Below, piece by piece: positions 50,371-59,199 of a DNA stretch of 64,000 nt. The notes under the pieces were generated by a model. That model saw only the letters and a program-made list of their open reading frames with translations. It searched no databases and was not told the origin of the DNA. Where the stretch lies: NCBI GenBank assembly GCA_021826035.1, contig JAKBBE010000002.1:25519-89518 (forward strand). The letters run 5' to 3'. A program made the position numbers and the translations under genes. Origin of the DNA: Pseudomonadota bacterium. GTDB taxonomy: Bacteria > Pseudomonadota > Gammaproteobacteria > Steroidobacterales > Steroidobacteraceae. Position 1 is the stretch's first letter; each line of letters starts with the position of its first letter.

Positions 50371-52917
50371 TCACGGGTGCAGACAGCGGCGCACCGTCAC
50401 CTGCTCGCCGGGTGCGTCTTCCGGTTCGGCACAGCGAGCGCGCACCGCCTCGGCCGAGTCCTGCGCGAGTGCCAGCACGGCCCGCTCACGGCACTGCTCG
50501 AGGGTGAGCGTTCCGAGCAACGCCTTGATCTGCGCGATTACCGCCGGCACGCACGACAGCTCGTGCACGCCCAGCCCCACCAGGATCGGCACCGCCAGCG
50601 GATCGGACGCCAACCCGCCGCACACCGCGATGCGCCGGTGACTCGCGTGGGCCGCCTCGGCAGTGCGGGCGATCAGACGCAGCACGGCCGGATGCAGCCC
50701 GTCGAGGCGCGCCGCAAGGTGTGCGTGGCCGCGGTCCATGGCCAGGGTGTATTGGGTGAGATCATTGGTCCCGATGGAGAAGAAGTCCGCCTCGCGGGCG
50801 AGCGAGTCGGCCATCAGCGCCGAGGCGGGCGTCTCGATCATCACACCGAGCTCTACCGCCGCGGTGCGACCGAGACGCCGGCATGCCTCCTCGAGGTGCG
50901 CACGCACAATGCGGATTTCAGTCACATCGGTGATCATGGGCAGCAGCAGCCTGCACTGCCCCGGCGGCTCGACCGCGAGCACCGCCCGCAACTGCTCATC
51001 GAGCAGTTCCTCGCGCCAGAGGCTGGTACGGATGCCGCGCAAACCGAGCGCGGGATTTTCCTCCGCCGGCAGCGGCAGATAGGGAATCGGCTTGTCGCCA
51101 CCGATGTCCAACGTGCGCACCGTCAGCGGCCGGCCCGCCAGCACCGTCGCGATGCGTTGATACTCGGCGCGCTGCTCAGCCTCATCCGGGGCCGTCTGGC
51201 GCTCCAGAAACAGAAACTCAGTGCGCAGCAGCCCGCACCCTTCCGCACCGTTGCGCACCGCGAGTTCCGCGTCGGCCACGGAGCCGAGGTTGGCGAGTAC
51301 CTCGATACGCGTCCCGTCAGCGAGACGGCACTCCCGCTGTGCCGAGATCCGCTCGCGGGTACGCCGCTCGGCGACCCGCGCGACCTGCCGGCGAGCGCTC
51401 TCGAGCGCCGCGGCATCCGGATCGACGCGCAGCTCCCCGCGTTCGGCGTCGAGCACCAACGTCGTGCCTTCCGGGATCTGCTCCAGTGCCGCGCCGAGCG
51501 CCACCAGCGCCGGAATACCGGCCGCGGCGGCGAGAATCGCCACATGCGAGGTGGCCCCGCCCGCGGCCAGGCAGATGCCTTCAAGTGTGCCGGACTGCAG
51601 TCCCACCAGCTGCGAGGGCAGCAGCTCGTGGGCGATGAGAATGGCCCCTGGAGCGAGCGCGGGCACCGCGACAGCCTGCCCGGTGAGCACACGCAGCACC
51701 TGTTGCTGCAAATCGATGAGGTCATCGGCCCGCTCGGCCATGCGGTCATCTTCGAGCGCGCGCAGCGCCGCGATACTCTGACCGGTGACGGCTCGCCAGG
51801 CGAACGCAGCACTCTTACCCTGCCCGATCAACGCGAGCGCGCTCGTGTGCAGTGCGGGATCCTCGATCAGGGCCAGGTGCGCCGCAACGACTTCTGCGGC
51901 CGCGCCGCGCGCGCCATCGAGGGCGCGTTCCAGGGACGCCCGCACCTCTGCGCAGGCACGGTGCAGCGCCGCGCTCTCCGCATCGATGCCGGCTCCGGTT
52001 TCCGCCACGGCGATTTCCTGTCGGCGCAGCAGCGCCGCTCGGCCCACCGCCAGACCGCGGCTCGCGACCACTCCGCGCAGCGTCCCACCGGCCCCGACAG
52101 GACCGTTCGCTGCAGCGACCGCCGCGGGTGTGCGTGGCGCCGCGCGGTGCGCAGGCGGCTCCGGCTTCGCGAGCAGCGCCGCAAGCGCCTCCAGGGCGGC
52201 GCCCGCATCGGCGCCACCGGCGCGCAGCTCCACCGAGTCGTCCCGCCGCACCCCGAGCGTCATCAGCCCGGTGGCGCTGCGGGCATCGGCGCTGCGTCCC
52301 TTGAAATGCACCTGAACCTGCGTGCGCAGCCCTTTCAGCGCCGCGACCGCCTGGGCCGCTGGACGCGCATGGATGCCGTGCTCGAGTGCCACCCGCACGG
52401 TGAGCACCCGCACCGGGTCCTCTGGTCGTGCCTGCGACACCTCGGTGCGCACCGTCGGCGGCACTCCCCACTCCAGCAGCAGATCACCGACCTCGACCGC
52501 GCGGCCCTGGATGCGCCGCATCAGCTGTGGCGCGGGACTGCCGAGCAGCAGCACCGGAGTCAGCACGCTCGGCACACGGCGCGTGAGCAGATCCAGGTCA
52601 AAGCGAATGAGTGGATCTCCGCGCCGTACCATCTGGCCGGCCACGACACAGGCCTCAAACCCCTGCCCACCGAGTCCCACGGTATCGATGCCGATGTGCA
52701 TCAGGACGTCCACGCCGGTTGCGGTCCGCAGGGTCACCGCGTGCCGTGTCGCCGGCAGCACCGCGACCTGTCCGTCACAGGGGGCGAAGAGTGTCCCCTC
52801 CAGCGGATCGATGGCCACCCCATCCCCGAGCATGCGTCCAGCGAACACCGGATCGGGCACTTCCTCCAGCGGGGCGCTCCAACCCCGCAGCGGCGAGCAC
52901 AGCACTCGTTCACTCAT
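50371..52917 (-). CDS. PTS EIIA(Glc-type)-HPr-EI fusion protein
   Basis: This 848-residue protein carries a complete phosphorelay: EIIA (about residues 1-150, phospho-His in VLMHIGIDTVGL), HPr (about 168-250, GIHARPAAQAV) and Enzyme I (about 270-848, phospho-His in GGATSHVAILAAAAGIP; PEP-binding end with GTNDLTQYTLAMDRG and VCGGLASDP). It passes phosphate from PEP to the EIIB of the permease encoded 13 bases downstream. ATG 52917 overlaps the chitinase stop by four bases. Confidence 0.94.
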   Translation of the reverse strand: MSERVLCSPLRGWSAPLEEVPDPVFAGRMLGDGVAIDPLEGTLFAPCDGQVAVLPATRHAVTLRTATGVDVLMHIGIDTVGLGGQGFEACVVAGQMVRRGDPLIRFDLDLLTRRVPSVLTPVLLLGSPAPQLMRRIQGRAVEVGDLLLEWGVPPTVRTEVSQARPEDPVRVLTVRVALEHGIHARPAAQAVAALKGLRTQVQVHFKGRSADARSATGLMTLGVRRDDSVELRAGGADAGAALEALAALLAKPEPPAHRAAPRTPAAVAAANGPVGAGGTLRGVVASRGLAVGRAALLRRQEIAVAETGAGIDAESAALHRACAEVRASLERALDGARGAAAEVVAAHLALIEDPALHTSALALIGQGKSAAFAWRAVTGQSIAALRALEDDRMAERADDLIDLQQQVLRVLTGQAVAVPALAPGAILIAHELLPSQLVGLQSGTLEGICLAAGGATSHVAILAAAAGIPALVALGAALEQIPEGTTLVLDAERGELRVDPDAAALESARRQVARVAERRTRERISAQRECRLADGTRIEVLANLGSVADAELAVRNGAEGCGLLRTEFLFLERQTAPDEAEQRAEYQRIATVLAGRPLTVRTLDIGGDKPIPYLPLPAEENPALGLRGIRTSLWREELLDEQLRAVLAVEPPGQCRLLLPMITDVTEIRIVRAHLEEACRRLGRTAAVELGVMIETPASALMADSLAREADFFSIGTNDLTQYTLAMDRGHAHLAARLDGLHPAVLRLIARTAEAAHASHRRIAVCGGLASDPLAVPILVGLGVHELSCVPAVIAQIKALLGTLTLEQCRERAVLALAQDSAEAVRARCAEPEDAPGEQVTVRRCLHP

Positions 52918-54080
52918 GGGGCGGCATGCGGCACATGCAGGCCCCACACCAGCGCGCGCAGCAGCGAGTCACGCGCATCATCTTCGCCCAGCACCCAGAT
53001 CATCACCCCGCGCAGATGTTCATGCCGCACGAACGCTGCCTTGATGCGAAGCGAGTGCGGATCATCGTAGGTGAAGAAAATATGCCGCCGCGCGTTGTAC
53101 AGCCAGGGCGCCTCGGCCGTGGCGCTCCAGTGGCGCACCCAGGCCGGACTGCTCAGCATGCGGGCCGCGATCCTCTTCCACGGCGTCTCAGGGAACCCGG
53201 CGGTGTACTTCGAGTACAGCCCGGCGTGTCGCGCACTCACCCCCGTGAAACCACGGCCGTAAAATGCGACGCCGAGGAGGATCTTGTCCGCCGGCACCCC
53301 ATGCGCCTCGTAATAGCGCACCGCACCGAGGAGATTGTCGCGTGCCCGCTGCGGCTGCGGCTCAGGGTCGCGGGGATTGGCCCGCAGCGGGGTATTGAAA
53401 CCGCTGACGGGACTGAAAATGGTGTTCATGTCATAGGTCATGACATTGAACCAATCGACCTCGGGGGCGATGGCGGAAAGGTCGTAGCTGTCGCTCACCG
53501 AGTACGCGCCGCCTTCCTGCCAGGTGCCGGCCGGTGTCGCAATGGTGAGCAGATAGTGCCGGTGCGTCTTGGCGCCGAGCGCATCGAGCCGCTGGCGCAG
53601 CGCACGCACAAGCGCGGTGGCATCGGCCCGGTCCTGCGGCCGGGAACGGTTCATCCCCCCCTGCACGGGAAATTCCCAGTCCAGATCGATGCCGTCGAAA
53701 TGATCCTGCTCGATCATCCGCCGGACGCAGCTACGCGCGAACGCCGCGCGCGATGCCGCAGTGAGCGCGATATCAGAATATTCCGGGGCCTGATCCCAGC
53801 CGCCAATAGACACCAGCAGCGTCAGCCCCGGGTGATGCCGGCGCAGTTGGCGCAGCGCGGCGATGGTGCGCTGCTGCGCCGCACTCGGCGGCGCACAGCG
53901 GCCCGCCGCGTTCGGCTCCTCGAACGCATAGATGAGGGTATTCAGGTACCGGACCGGGATGGCCGCAACCGGCATCCCGCCGTCGTAGTAAGCCACGATC
54001 TGCGGCACTGCGGCTCGCACCGGTGCGGCCAGCATGAGCACGCCGAGCAGCGCCCCCAGCCCTGAGCCTAGAAGTCTCAT
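52914..54080 (-). CDS. Secreted GH18 chitinase
   Basis: This 388-residue exported enzyme has a signal peptide (LGSGLGALLGVLMLAAPVRA) and one GH18 barrel with the catalytic motif FDGIDLDWEFP; the substrate-side residues in FNVMTYDMN and the closing VMIWVLGEDD are also typical. It should cut chitin or chitooligosaccharides outside the inner membrane. No separate chitin-binding domain is seen. ATG 54080 gives the cleanest signal; an ATG at 54140 with AGAGG upstream is possible. First gene of the chitinase-PTS operon. Confidence 0.92.
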   Translation of the reverse strand: MRLLGSGLGALLGVLMLAAPVRAAVPQIVAYYDGGMPVAAIPVRYLNTLIYAFEEPNAAGRCAPPSAAQQRTIAALRQLRRHHPGLTLLVSIGGWDQAPEYSDIALTAASRAAFARSCVRRMIEQDHFDGIDLDWEFPVQGGMNRSRPQDRADATALVRALRQRLDALGAKTHRHYLLTIATPAGTWQEGGAYSVSDSYDLSAIAPEVDWFNVMTYDMNTIFSPVSGFNTPLRANPRDPEPQPQRARDNLLGAVRYYEAHGVPADKILLGVAFYGRGFTGVSARHAGLYSKYTAGFPETPWKRIAARMLSSPAWVRHWSATAEAPWLYNARRHIFFTYDDPHSLRIKAAFVRHEHLRGVMIWVLGEDDARDSLLRALVWGLHVPHAAP

Positions 54081-54208
54081 CACCCTGCCGTCGCACACTG
54101 CCGGCGGACACGACACCGCGCCCGCCCTTGGAGTCCGCATACGCCCTGCCTCTTTCAATTGATGGTCCCCCGAGGACTCAGGCGGCGGCCCACGCCGCCG
54201 CCGGCCCG

Positions 54209-54239
54209 GCCGACAACCGGTACAGCTCCCGTACCGGTT
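54209..54239. repeat. Palindrome upstream of chitinase operon
   Basis: A 12-bp inverted repeat (54209-54220 with 54228-54239, 7-base spacer) built on AACCGGTAC/GTACCGGTT. It may be an operator for the chitinase operon, since ACCGGTAC differs by one base from the ACTGGTAC half-sites near the GntR gene, or simply a hairpin. Confidence 0.5.
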
Positions 54240-54308
54240 GTCAGCCCCACCAGGATCATCGCAGCTGGGGGGAGTCGCCGCGAGGACCCCGGCGCCGGAA
54301 TCATCGCA

Positions 54309-54343
54309 CCGCTCTCCCGCGACACCCCGCCGCGGGAGAGCGG
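54309..54343 (-). terminator. Hairpin downstream of the chitin-locus TonB receptor
   Basis: A 13-bp perfect stem (54309-54321 with 54331-54343, 9-base loop) begins 24 bases after the receptor stop on the minus strand. No T run. Confidence 0.6.
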
Positions 54344-54366
54344 CCATTCAGCACCCGCTCTACAGA

Positions 54367-57051
54367 CTAGAACTTGTACTCGGCGCTGAGGTAGTACTGC
54401 CGTCCGTTGTTGTAGATCGCCACCGGCTGGGAGAGATTCTGCCCATACTCCTTGATCAGCTCATCGGTCAGGTTGCGCGCGCTGAACGTCACGCTGAGGT
54501 TGTGCAGAACGTCGTAACTGACCTGCATATTGAGAAACCCGGCGTTCGCCACGTTCTGCGGCGACCCCTCGGCAACCGCCGCGTAGTAGTGCGAGCGATA
54601 ATTGTAGTCGACATTGGCATTGAGGCGACCGCGCTGGTAGTACCCCATAATATTGTAGGTGTACTTGGAGTTATCGAGCACCGGATTGCCATCCGAGGTC
54701 GTACCGTCGGCGTAGGTCATATTGGTGTTCAAGCCGAACCCATAAGGCAGCGCCTGATCCCATGCCAACACCACGCCTTTTATCTGCGCCGGAGTATTGA
54801 ACGGCGAAGTTATGCTGAACGGGGCAAACTGCTTCGTCGTGGCATTGTAATAGGTTCCCTGAGACGTGCCGAAATCGACGTACGAAGACATGTCCATCTC
54901 GAACAGCTTCGCCTCGAGCATCGACTCCGGACCATAGTAGTACTCAAGGTCCGTACTGTACACCGCGCCCTTGATCGGCCGCAGGTTCGGGTTACCGCCA
55001 CTGCCGGTCAAGTTTGTATCGGTCAGATTGATGCCACCGCCCAACGTGCTGTAATCGGGCATGGCGATGGTTTCGGCCGCCGCGAAGCGCGCGATCAGGT
55101 CCTTGGTCAGATCGAACTTAAGATTTACGCTGGGCAGCGCATTGAAGTACCTGTTGTCGACCAGCGTCGGCGTGAACGGCCCGAACGCCGAGGTGGTGAC
55201 CGGATTCGCTCCGCCGGCGACGTTCGTGGTCACTTCCTCCAGGGTATTGACCACGCGCACACCGAAGTTGCCGCTCCAATGATCGCCACCGACATCCGCC
55301 ATGACGTACCCGGCGAAGTCGTTCTCCGTGACGTTGAAGGTCCCCAGCCAGTAGTACCGACCCGGCCCAGTGCTAAGATTGGTGGCGTCGAACGCCTCGA
55401 TGGCGCTCTCGGAGTTGGTGAAGATATTATTCGCCCAGGCACCGCCACCGGGCAGCGTTGACTGATAATTACTCGGATATTCCCCGCCGGTGTAGCTCGG
55501 CACACAGGTCGGCGGACCGGAGTAGCATGCCAGCCCCTGGTCCTGCGGCCACATCGTATTGTGCCCATGGTGCGAGAAGCGCACGCCCATGCGGATGTCC
55601 TGGAAGGCACCATCGTGGAAGGCGAGCGTGGCGTCTAACTTGCCGTAAACTTCCTTGTCGATCGAATGCAGAATGTCATTCCAGGCCCAGCTGACCCCGT
55701 AGCCCGCCGGATTATTGGTCGCCGTTCCGGGGAACTGGACCGTGGCGAGACTGTTCAATCCGTTCAATTGATAGCTGACGCCGTTTCCGCCCAAGTACTC
55801 GAAAGCGGGCTGTGAGGGCGTCTTGCCCTCGCCGTAGGTGAACCCGACCTGGCCCTCGAGGGTCAGGTTGCTGGTCGCCTCCCACTTGCTGTCGAGGTTG
55901 ATGAAGGCGCTCTCCGCAGCCGCATCCGGACGCATGATCTGATCGTACACGATCGAGGCGGGCGCACCGGCCATGGTCGGCCAACTGCCGGCGGTGAGCG
56001 TACCGTTCTGCACGGTGAGGGACGTCGGCACGTAGCTCGGGGAGATGAAATGGCTGCCCCACATCAGGAAATTGTCGTTGTAATTCGAGGCCAACAGATG
56101 CGAGTAAAAGGCCGTCAAGTTAAACGACAGACGATTCGTGGGCTTGATCTGAACATCGAACAGACCACCGGTGTTCTCCTGGGTCTGCTCGAACAGCGCC
56201 TGCCCGAGCAACGTCGGGTACATCGCGCCGGCAGCGTTCGGCAGCGACGGATTGGCCGCCTGCCAGGCCGCGGCGGTCGCCGCCGGCACCGGGGCGTAGC
56301 CGAGCTCTTCCTGGCCATCGCGGCGGATCGACTGCTTCTGGTAGAAGATCTGGCCGAGCACGCCGATCCGGTCATTGTGCCAGCTCAACTGCAGGCTGCC
56401 CTGCGGGTTCGTCTTGCCCGACATGTCCCAGTAGTTGGCTCCGACGTCGACGAAGCCGTGCAGCCCGGATTTGTAATCGAAGGGCTGAGGGGTCTGGATG
56501 TCGACAGTGCCGGCGACACCCCCTTCGAGCAGCTTCGGGTCCTGACTCTGATAGGCCGTCACCTTGGAGATCATGGAGGCCGGGAACAGATCAAAGCTCA
56601 CGCTACGCCCCACGGTGGCGTACTGGTCCTCGATGAACCAGTCGCCTGAGGAGACATAGTGCCCATCGACCGTGACCTGGGTGAGAATCGGCGGCGCGCC
56701 GAGCAAGCTCACGCGATCATTGATCGCGAAGCCGCCCTCGCCTGCGACCGAGGACTGGGTATCGACGCCCGGCATGGTCTGCAGCACATCGGCGACATTC
56801 TGTGCCGGTAATTTGCCCACGTCCTGAGCGGTCATCACCTCGACGTTCTCAGTTGAGGCGCGCTTCAGTGCGAGCGACTCCTTCACTGAGTAGCGAATAC
56901 CGGTGACGACCACCTCCTGCAGCGCCGAGCTTGGCGACTTGGTCTTACCGGAGTTGTTCGACGACACGCTCGCCTGCTGCGCGAACCCTGTGCCGCCCCA
57001 CAGCGCAACCGCGACGGCGGTGCCGATCAACGTAGATTTCGCGATTCTCAT
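54367..57051 (-). CDS. TonB-dependent receptor for chitin oligosaccharides (probable)
   Basis: This 894-residue outer-membrane receptor has a signal peptide (STLIGTAVAVALWGGTGFAQ) and no STN domain, a plug starting EVVVTGIRYSVKESLALKRASTENVEVMTAQDVGKLPAQNVADVLQTMPGV, and a barrel ending in YYLSAEYKF. The layout is that of the carbohydrate TonB receptors paired with nag or chitinase genes in Xanthomonadales. It is divergent from the GntR regulator across a 376-base region with candidate operators. ATG 57051 was chosen because it starts the signal peptide. Confidence 0.88.
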   Translation of the reverse strand: MRIAKSTLIGTAVAVALWGGTGFAQQASVSSNNSGKTKSPSSALQEVVVTGIRYSVKESLALKRASTENVEVMTAQDVGKLPAQNVADVLQTMPGVDTQSSVAGEGGFAINDRVSLLGAPPILTQVTVDGHYVSSGDWFIEDQYATVGRSVSFDLFPASMISKVTAYQSQDPKLLEGGVAGTVDIQTPQPFDYKSGLHGFVDVGANYWDMSGKTNPQGSLQLSWHNDRIGVLGQIFYQKQSIRRDGQEELGYAPVPAATAAAWQAANPSLPNAAGAMYPTLLGQALFEQTQENTGGLFDVQIKPTNRLSFNLTAFYSHLLASNYNDNFLMWGSHFISPSYVPTSLTVQNGTLTAGSWPTMAGAPASIVYDQIMRPDAAAESAFINLDSKWEATSNLTLEGQVGFTYGEGKTPSQPAFEYLGGNGVSYQLNGLNSLATVQFPGTATNNPAGYGVSWAWNDILHSIDKEVYGKLDATLAFHDGAFQDIRMGVRFSHHGHNTMWPQDQGLACYSGPPTCVPSYTGGEYPSNYQSTLPGGGAWANNIFTNSESAIEAFDATNLSTGPGRYYWLGTFNVTENDFAGYVMADVGGDHWSGNFGVRVVNTLEEVTTNVAGGANPVTTSAFGPFTPTLVDNRYFNALPSVNLKFDLTKDLIARFAAAETIAMPDYSTLGGGINLTDTNLTGSGGNPNLRPIKGAVYSTDLEYYYGPESMLEAKLFEMDMSSYVDFGTSQGTYYNATTKQFAPFSITSPFNTPAQIKGVVLAWDQALPYGFGLNTNMTYADGTTSDGNPVLDNSKYTYNIMGYYQRGRLNANVDYNYRSHYYAAVAEGSPQNVANAGFLNMQVSYDVLHNLSVTFSARNLTDELIKEYGQNLSQPVAIYNNGRQYYLSAEYKF

Positions 57052-57231
57052 AAGTTCACTTACCCCGATGATGTTGTCGTTAGTCGAGACCGCCCATGTC
57101 GTGAGCCTCATCGGCGCCACACGCCCCGGCGACCGTTCCTCCTGATCCCAGCGCCGCCTCGTGGCCGCATTCCCGGTGTTTTGCGCACTGCCGTCCCGGT
57201 GATCAACCCGCAGACGTTGCGTAAACACCAC

Positions 57232-57265
57232 ACTGGTACCTTTTAGAGGCCAGTCTAATACCAGT
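57232..57265. promoter_or_regulatory. Candidate GntR operator 1
   Basis: ACTGGTA (57232-57238) and its exact inverse TACCAGT (57259-57265) are separated by 20 bases. TGGT/ACCA half-sites are characteristic of HutC-type GntR regulators of amino sugar genes. Confidence 0.55.
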
Positions 57266-57365
57266 TTCTCGAAAAAGCTATACCATGACGATGCCGCGAG
57301 CGTTGGCCGGCTTTAATCAAGTGAATTCATATGCTTGAAACTACGATTAGACAGCGCGATTGCGT

Positions 57366-57386
57366 ACTGGTACTGTAGTGGTATTA
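57366..57386. promoter_or_regulatory. Candidate GntR operator 2
   Basis: ACTGGTAC and AGTGGTATTA occur as a direct repeat with an 11-base period, about 45 bases before the regulator start, a position suited to autorepression. Confidence 0.5.
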
Positions 57387-57427
57387 TCAGGTCGATATCG
57401 AAACTGGCTGGGGGGATCACGCCTTTG

Positions 57428-58162
57428 ATGCTGTCGCAAACGCTCGGCAAGCTCGATGGGAGCAGCGCCCTCCCCCTGTACCAGCAACTGCAGCGCACGC
57501 TGCGCGAGGCCATCGAGACTCGACTGATCGGCCCCGAAGACGCCCTGCCACCGGAGCGCGACATCGCGGAGGATTTCCACATCTCGCGCATCACGGTGCG
57601 CAAGGCGATCGATGGTCTGGTGGGCGAGGGACTGCTGGTGCGCCGCCAGGGCGCCGGCACATTCGTGTGCGCGCGCGTGGAGAAGAACTTCTCGAAGCTG
57701 ACGTCCTTTTCCGAGGACATGCAGGCGCGCGGCCGCACACCGCGCAGCGTGTGGGTCCGCAAAGCCGAGGGCAGCGTAACGCCCGAGGAAGCGCTCACTC
57801 TGCGCTCTAGCCCCGGAACGCCGGTCTACCGCTTCCACCGTATCCGGTATGCGGACGATGCGCCGATGTGCATCGAGTATGCGACCGTGCTCGCCTCCTG
57901 CCTGCCGTCGCTGGAGGCGGTGGAATCCTCTCTCTACGAGGCGCTCGAGCGCGCCGGGAACCGCCCGGTGCGCGCCCTGCAACGCCTGCGCGCCGTGTTG
58001 TTCACCGCTGAGCAAGCCAAGCTGCTGCAGATCCGCGAACGCGATGCGGGACTGCTCGTCGAGCGCGTCGGTTTCCTCAAGGACGGCCGGGCCGTGGAAT
58101 TCACCCAGTCGTACTTTCGCGGCGACATCTACGACTTCGTGGCGGAGTTGAGCGACGTATGA
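57428..58162 (+). CDS. GntR-family (HutC-type) regulator of GlcNAc genes
   Basis: The regulator has 244 residues. The N-terminal winged helix (LPLYQQLQRTLREAI, DALPPERDIAEDFHISRITVRKAIDGLVGEGLLVRRQGAGTFVCA) is followed by a UTRA ligand domain (FSKLTSFSEDMQARGRTPRSVWVRK to DIYDFVAELSDV). Members such as NagR/DasR respond to GlcNAc-6-P or GlcN-6-P. It overlaps the SIS gene by four bases, so regulator, deaminase and deacetylase form one operon. ATG 57428 was chosen because the family start lies here. Confidence 0.92.
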   Translation: MLSQTLGKLDGSSALPLYQQLQRTLREAIETRLIGPEDALPPERDIAEDFHISRITVRKAIDGLVGEGLLVRRQGAGTFVCARVEKNFSKLTSFSEDMQARGRTPRSVWVRKAEGSVTPEEALTLRSSPGTPVYRFHRIRYADDAPMCIEYATVLASCLPSLEAVESSLYEALERAGNRPVRALQRLRAVLFTAEQAKLLQIRERDAGLLVERVGFLKDGRAVEFTQSYFRGDIYDFVAELSDV

Positions 58163-59199
58163 GTGTGCAGATGCCCGAATCCGCCACCCGCATGTACTGC
58201 GAGGCTGCGCAGGCCGCGCAGGTCGTGCGCGACCAGCTGTTCAGCAACGCCGAGCGTATGGAGGGCCTGGCGGAGCGGCTGCGCGCGCAGCCCCCCCGCG
58301 TAGTGGTGACGTGTGCGCGCGGCAGCTCCGATCATGCCGCGACGTTCGCGAAGTACCTAATCGAGACGCGCTTGGCGGTGCCGACCAGTTCCGCTGCCCC
58401 ATCTGTGAGCTCGCTCTATGACGCGCGCCCGGACCTCTCCGGTGCGCTGTGTCTGGCGATTTCCCAGTCGGGCGCAAGTCCGGACCTGCTCGCCTCGGTG
58501 CGCAAGGCGCGCGAGGCCGGCGCCCGGATCGTGGCGCTGGTGAATGCGGCCAACTCCCCCCTGGAGGCGCTCGCCGATGACCTCGTGCCGCTCACCGCCG
58601 GCGCCGAGACGAGCGTCGCGGCCACCAAATCCTTCATCGCCTCGCTCGCGGCGATCACGCACCTGGTGGCCTGCTGGAGCGCCGATCGAACGCTCTCCGA
58701 GGCGCTGCGCAAGGCCCCGAAGCACCTCGAGCGCGCTTGGAGCCTTGACTGGAGTGTGGCCCTGGAGCCGCTCGTGAGGGCCAACGATCTGTACGTCATC
58801 GGCCGCGGCATCGGCCTGGCCGTCGCGCAGGAGGCGGCCCTGAAGCTGAAGGAGACCTGCGGACTGCACGCCGAGGCGGTCAGTGCCGCGGAGCTGCGCC
58901 ACGGACCGATGGCGCTGGTAAAGCCCGACTTCCCGGTACTGGTTTTCTCGCAGAACGATGAGGCCCGCGCCAGCATCGAGATGCTGGCGCAGGAACTCAC
59001 CGCGCGGCGTGCGACCGTGATGATCGCCGGGTCACGCTGCCCGCAAGCGCTGCAGCTGCCGGCCGAACCGGCCCACCCGGTGATCGAACCGATGCTGCTG
59101 ATCCAGACCTTCTACCGATTGGCAAACGCGCTCTCGCTGGCGCGCGGGCTCGACCCGGATCATCCCCCTCACCTGCGCAAGGTCACCGAGACCGTCTGA
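58159..59199 (+). CDS. SIS-domain glucosamine-6-phosphate deaminase (NagB-II type)
   Basis: This 346-residue protein has two SIS domains (VVVTCARGSSDHAATFAKYLIE and ANDLYVIGRGIGLAVAQEAALKLKETCGLHAEAVSAAELRHGP) and is similar to the isomerase half of GlmS without the glutaminase. Such proteins beside nagA act as glucosamine-6-phosphate deaminases in organisms lacking classical NagB, giving fructose-6-phosphate and ammonia. It overlaps both neighbours by a few bases. Confidence 0.9.
   Translation: MSVQMPESATRMYCEAAQAAQVVRDQLFSNAERMEGLAERLRAQPPRVVVTCARGSSDHAATFAKYLIETRLAVPTSSAAPSVSSLYDARPDLSGALCLAISQSGASPDLLASVRKAREAGARIVALVNAANSPLEALADDLVPLTAGAETSVAATKSFIASLAAITHLVACWSADRTLSEALRKAPKHLERAWSLDWSVALEPLVRANDLYVIGRGIGLAVAQEAALKLKETCGLHAEAVSAAELRHGPMALVKPDFPVLVFSQNDEARASIEMLAQELTARRATVMIAGSRCPQALQLPAEPAHPVIEPMLLIQTFYRLANALSLARGLDPDHPPHLRKVTETV

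Larger units (their letters stand above)
57052..57427. promoter_or_regulatory. Divergent control region of the chitin/GlcNAc locus
   Basis: No gene is seen in these 376 bases between the receptor and the regulator. Four copies of a half-site close to A(C/G)TGGTATTA occur: 57232-57239, 57256-57265 (inverted), 57366-57373 and 57377-57386. An A/T-rich stretch (57306-57350) may carry promoters. Confidence 0.6.
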
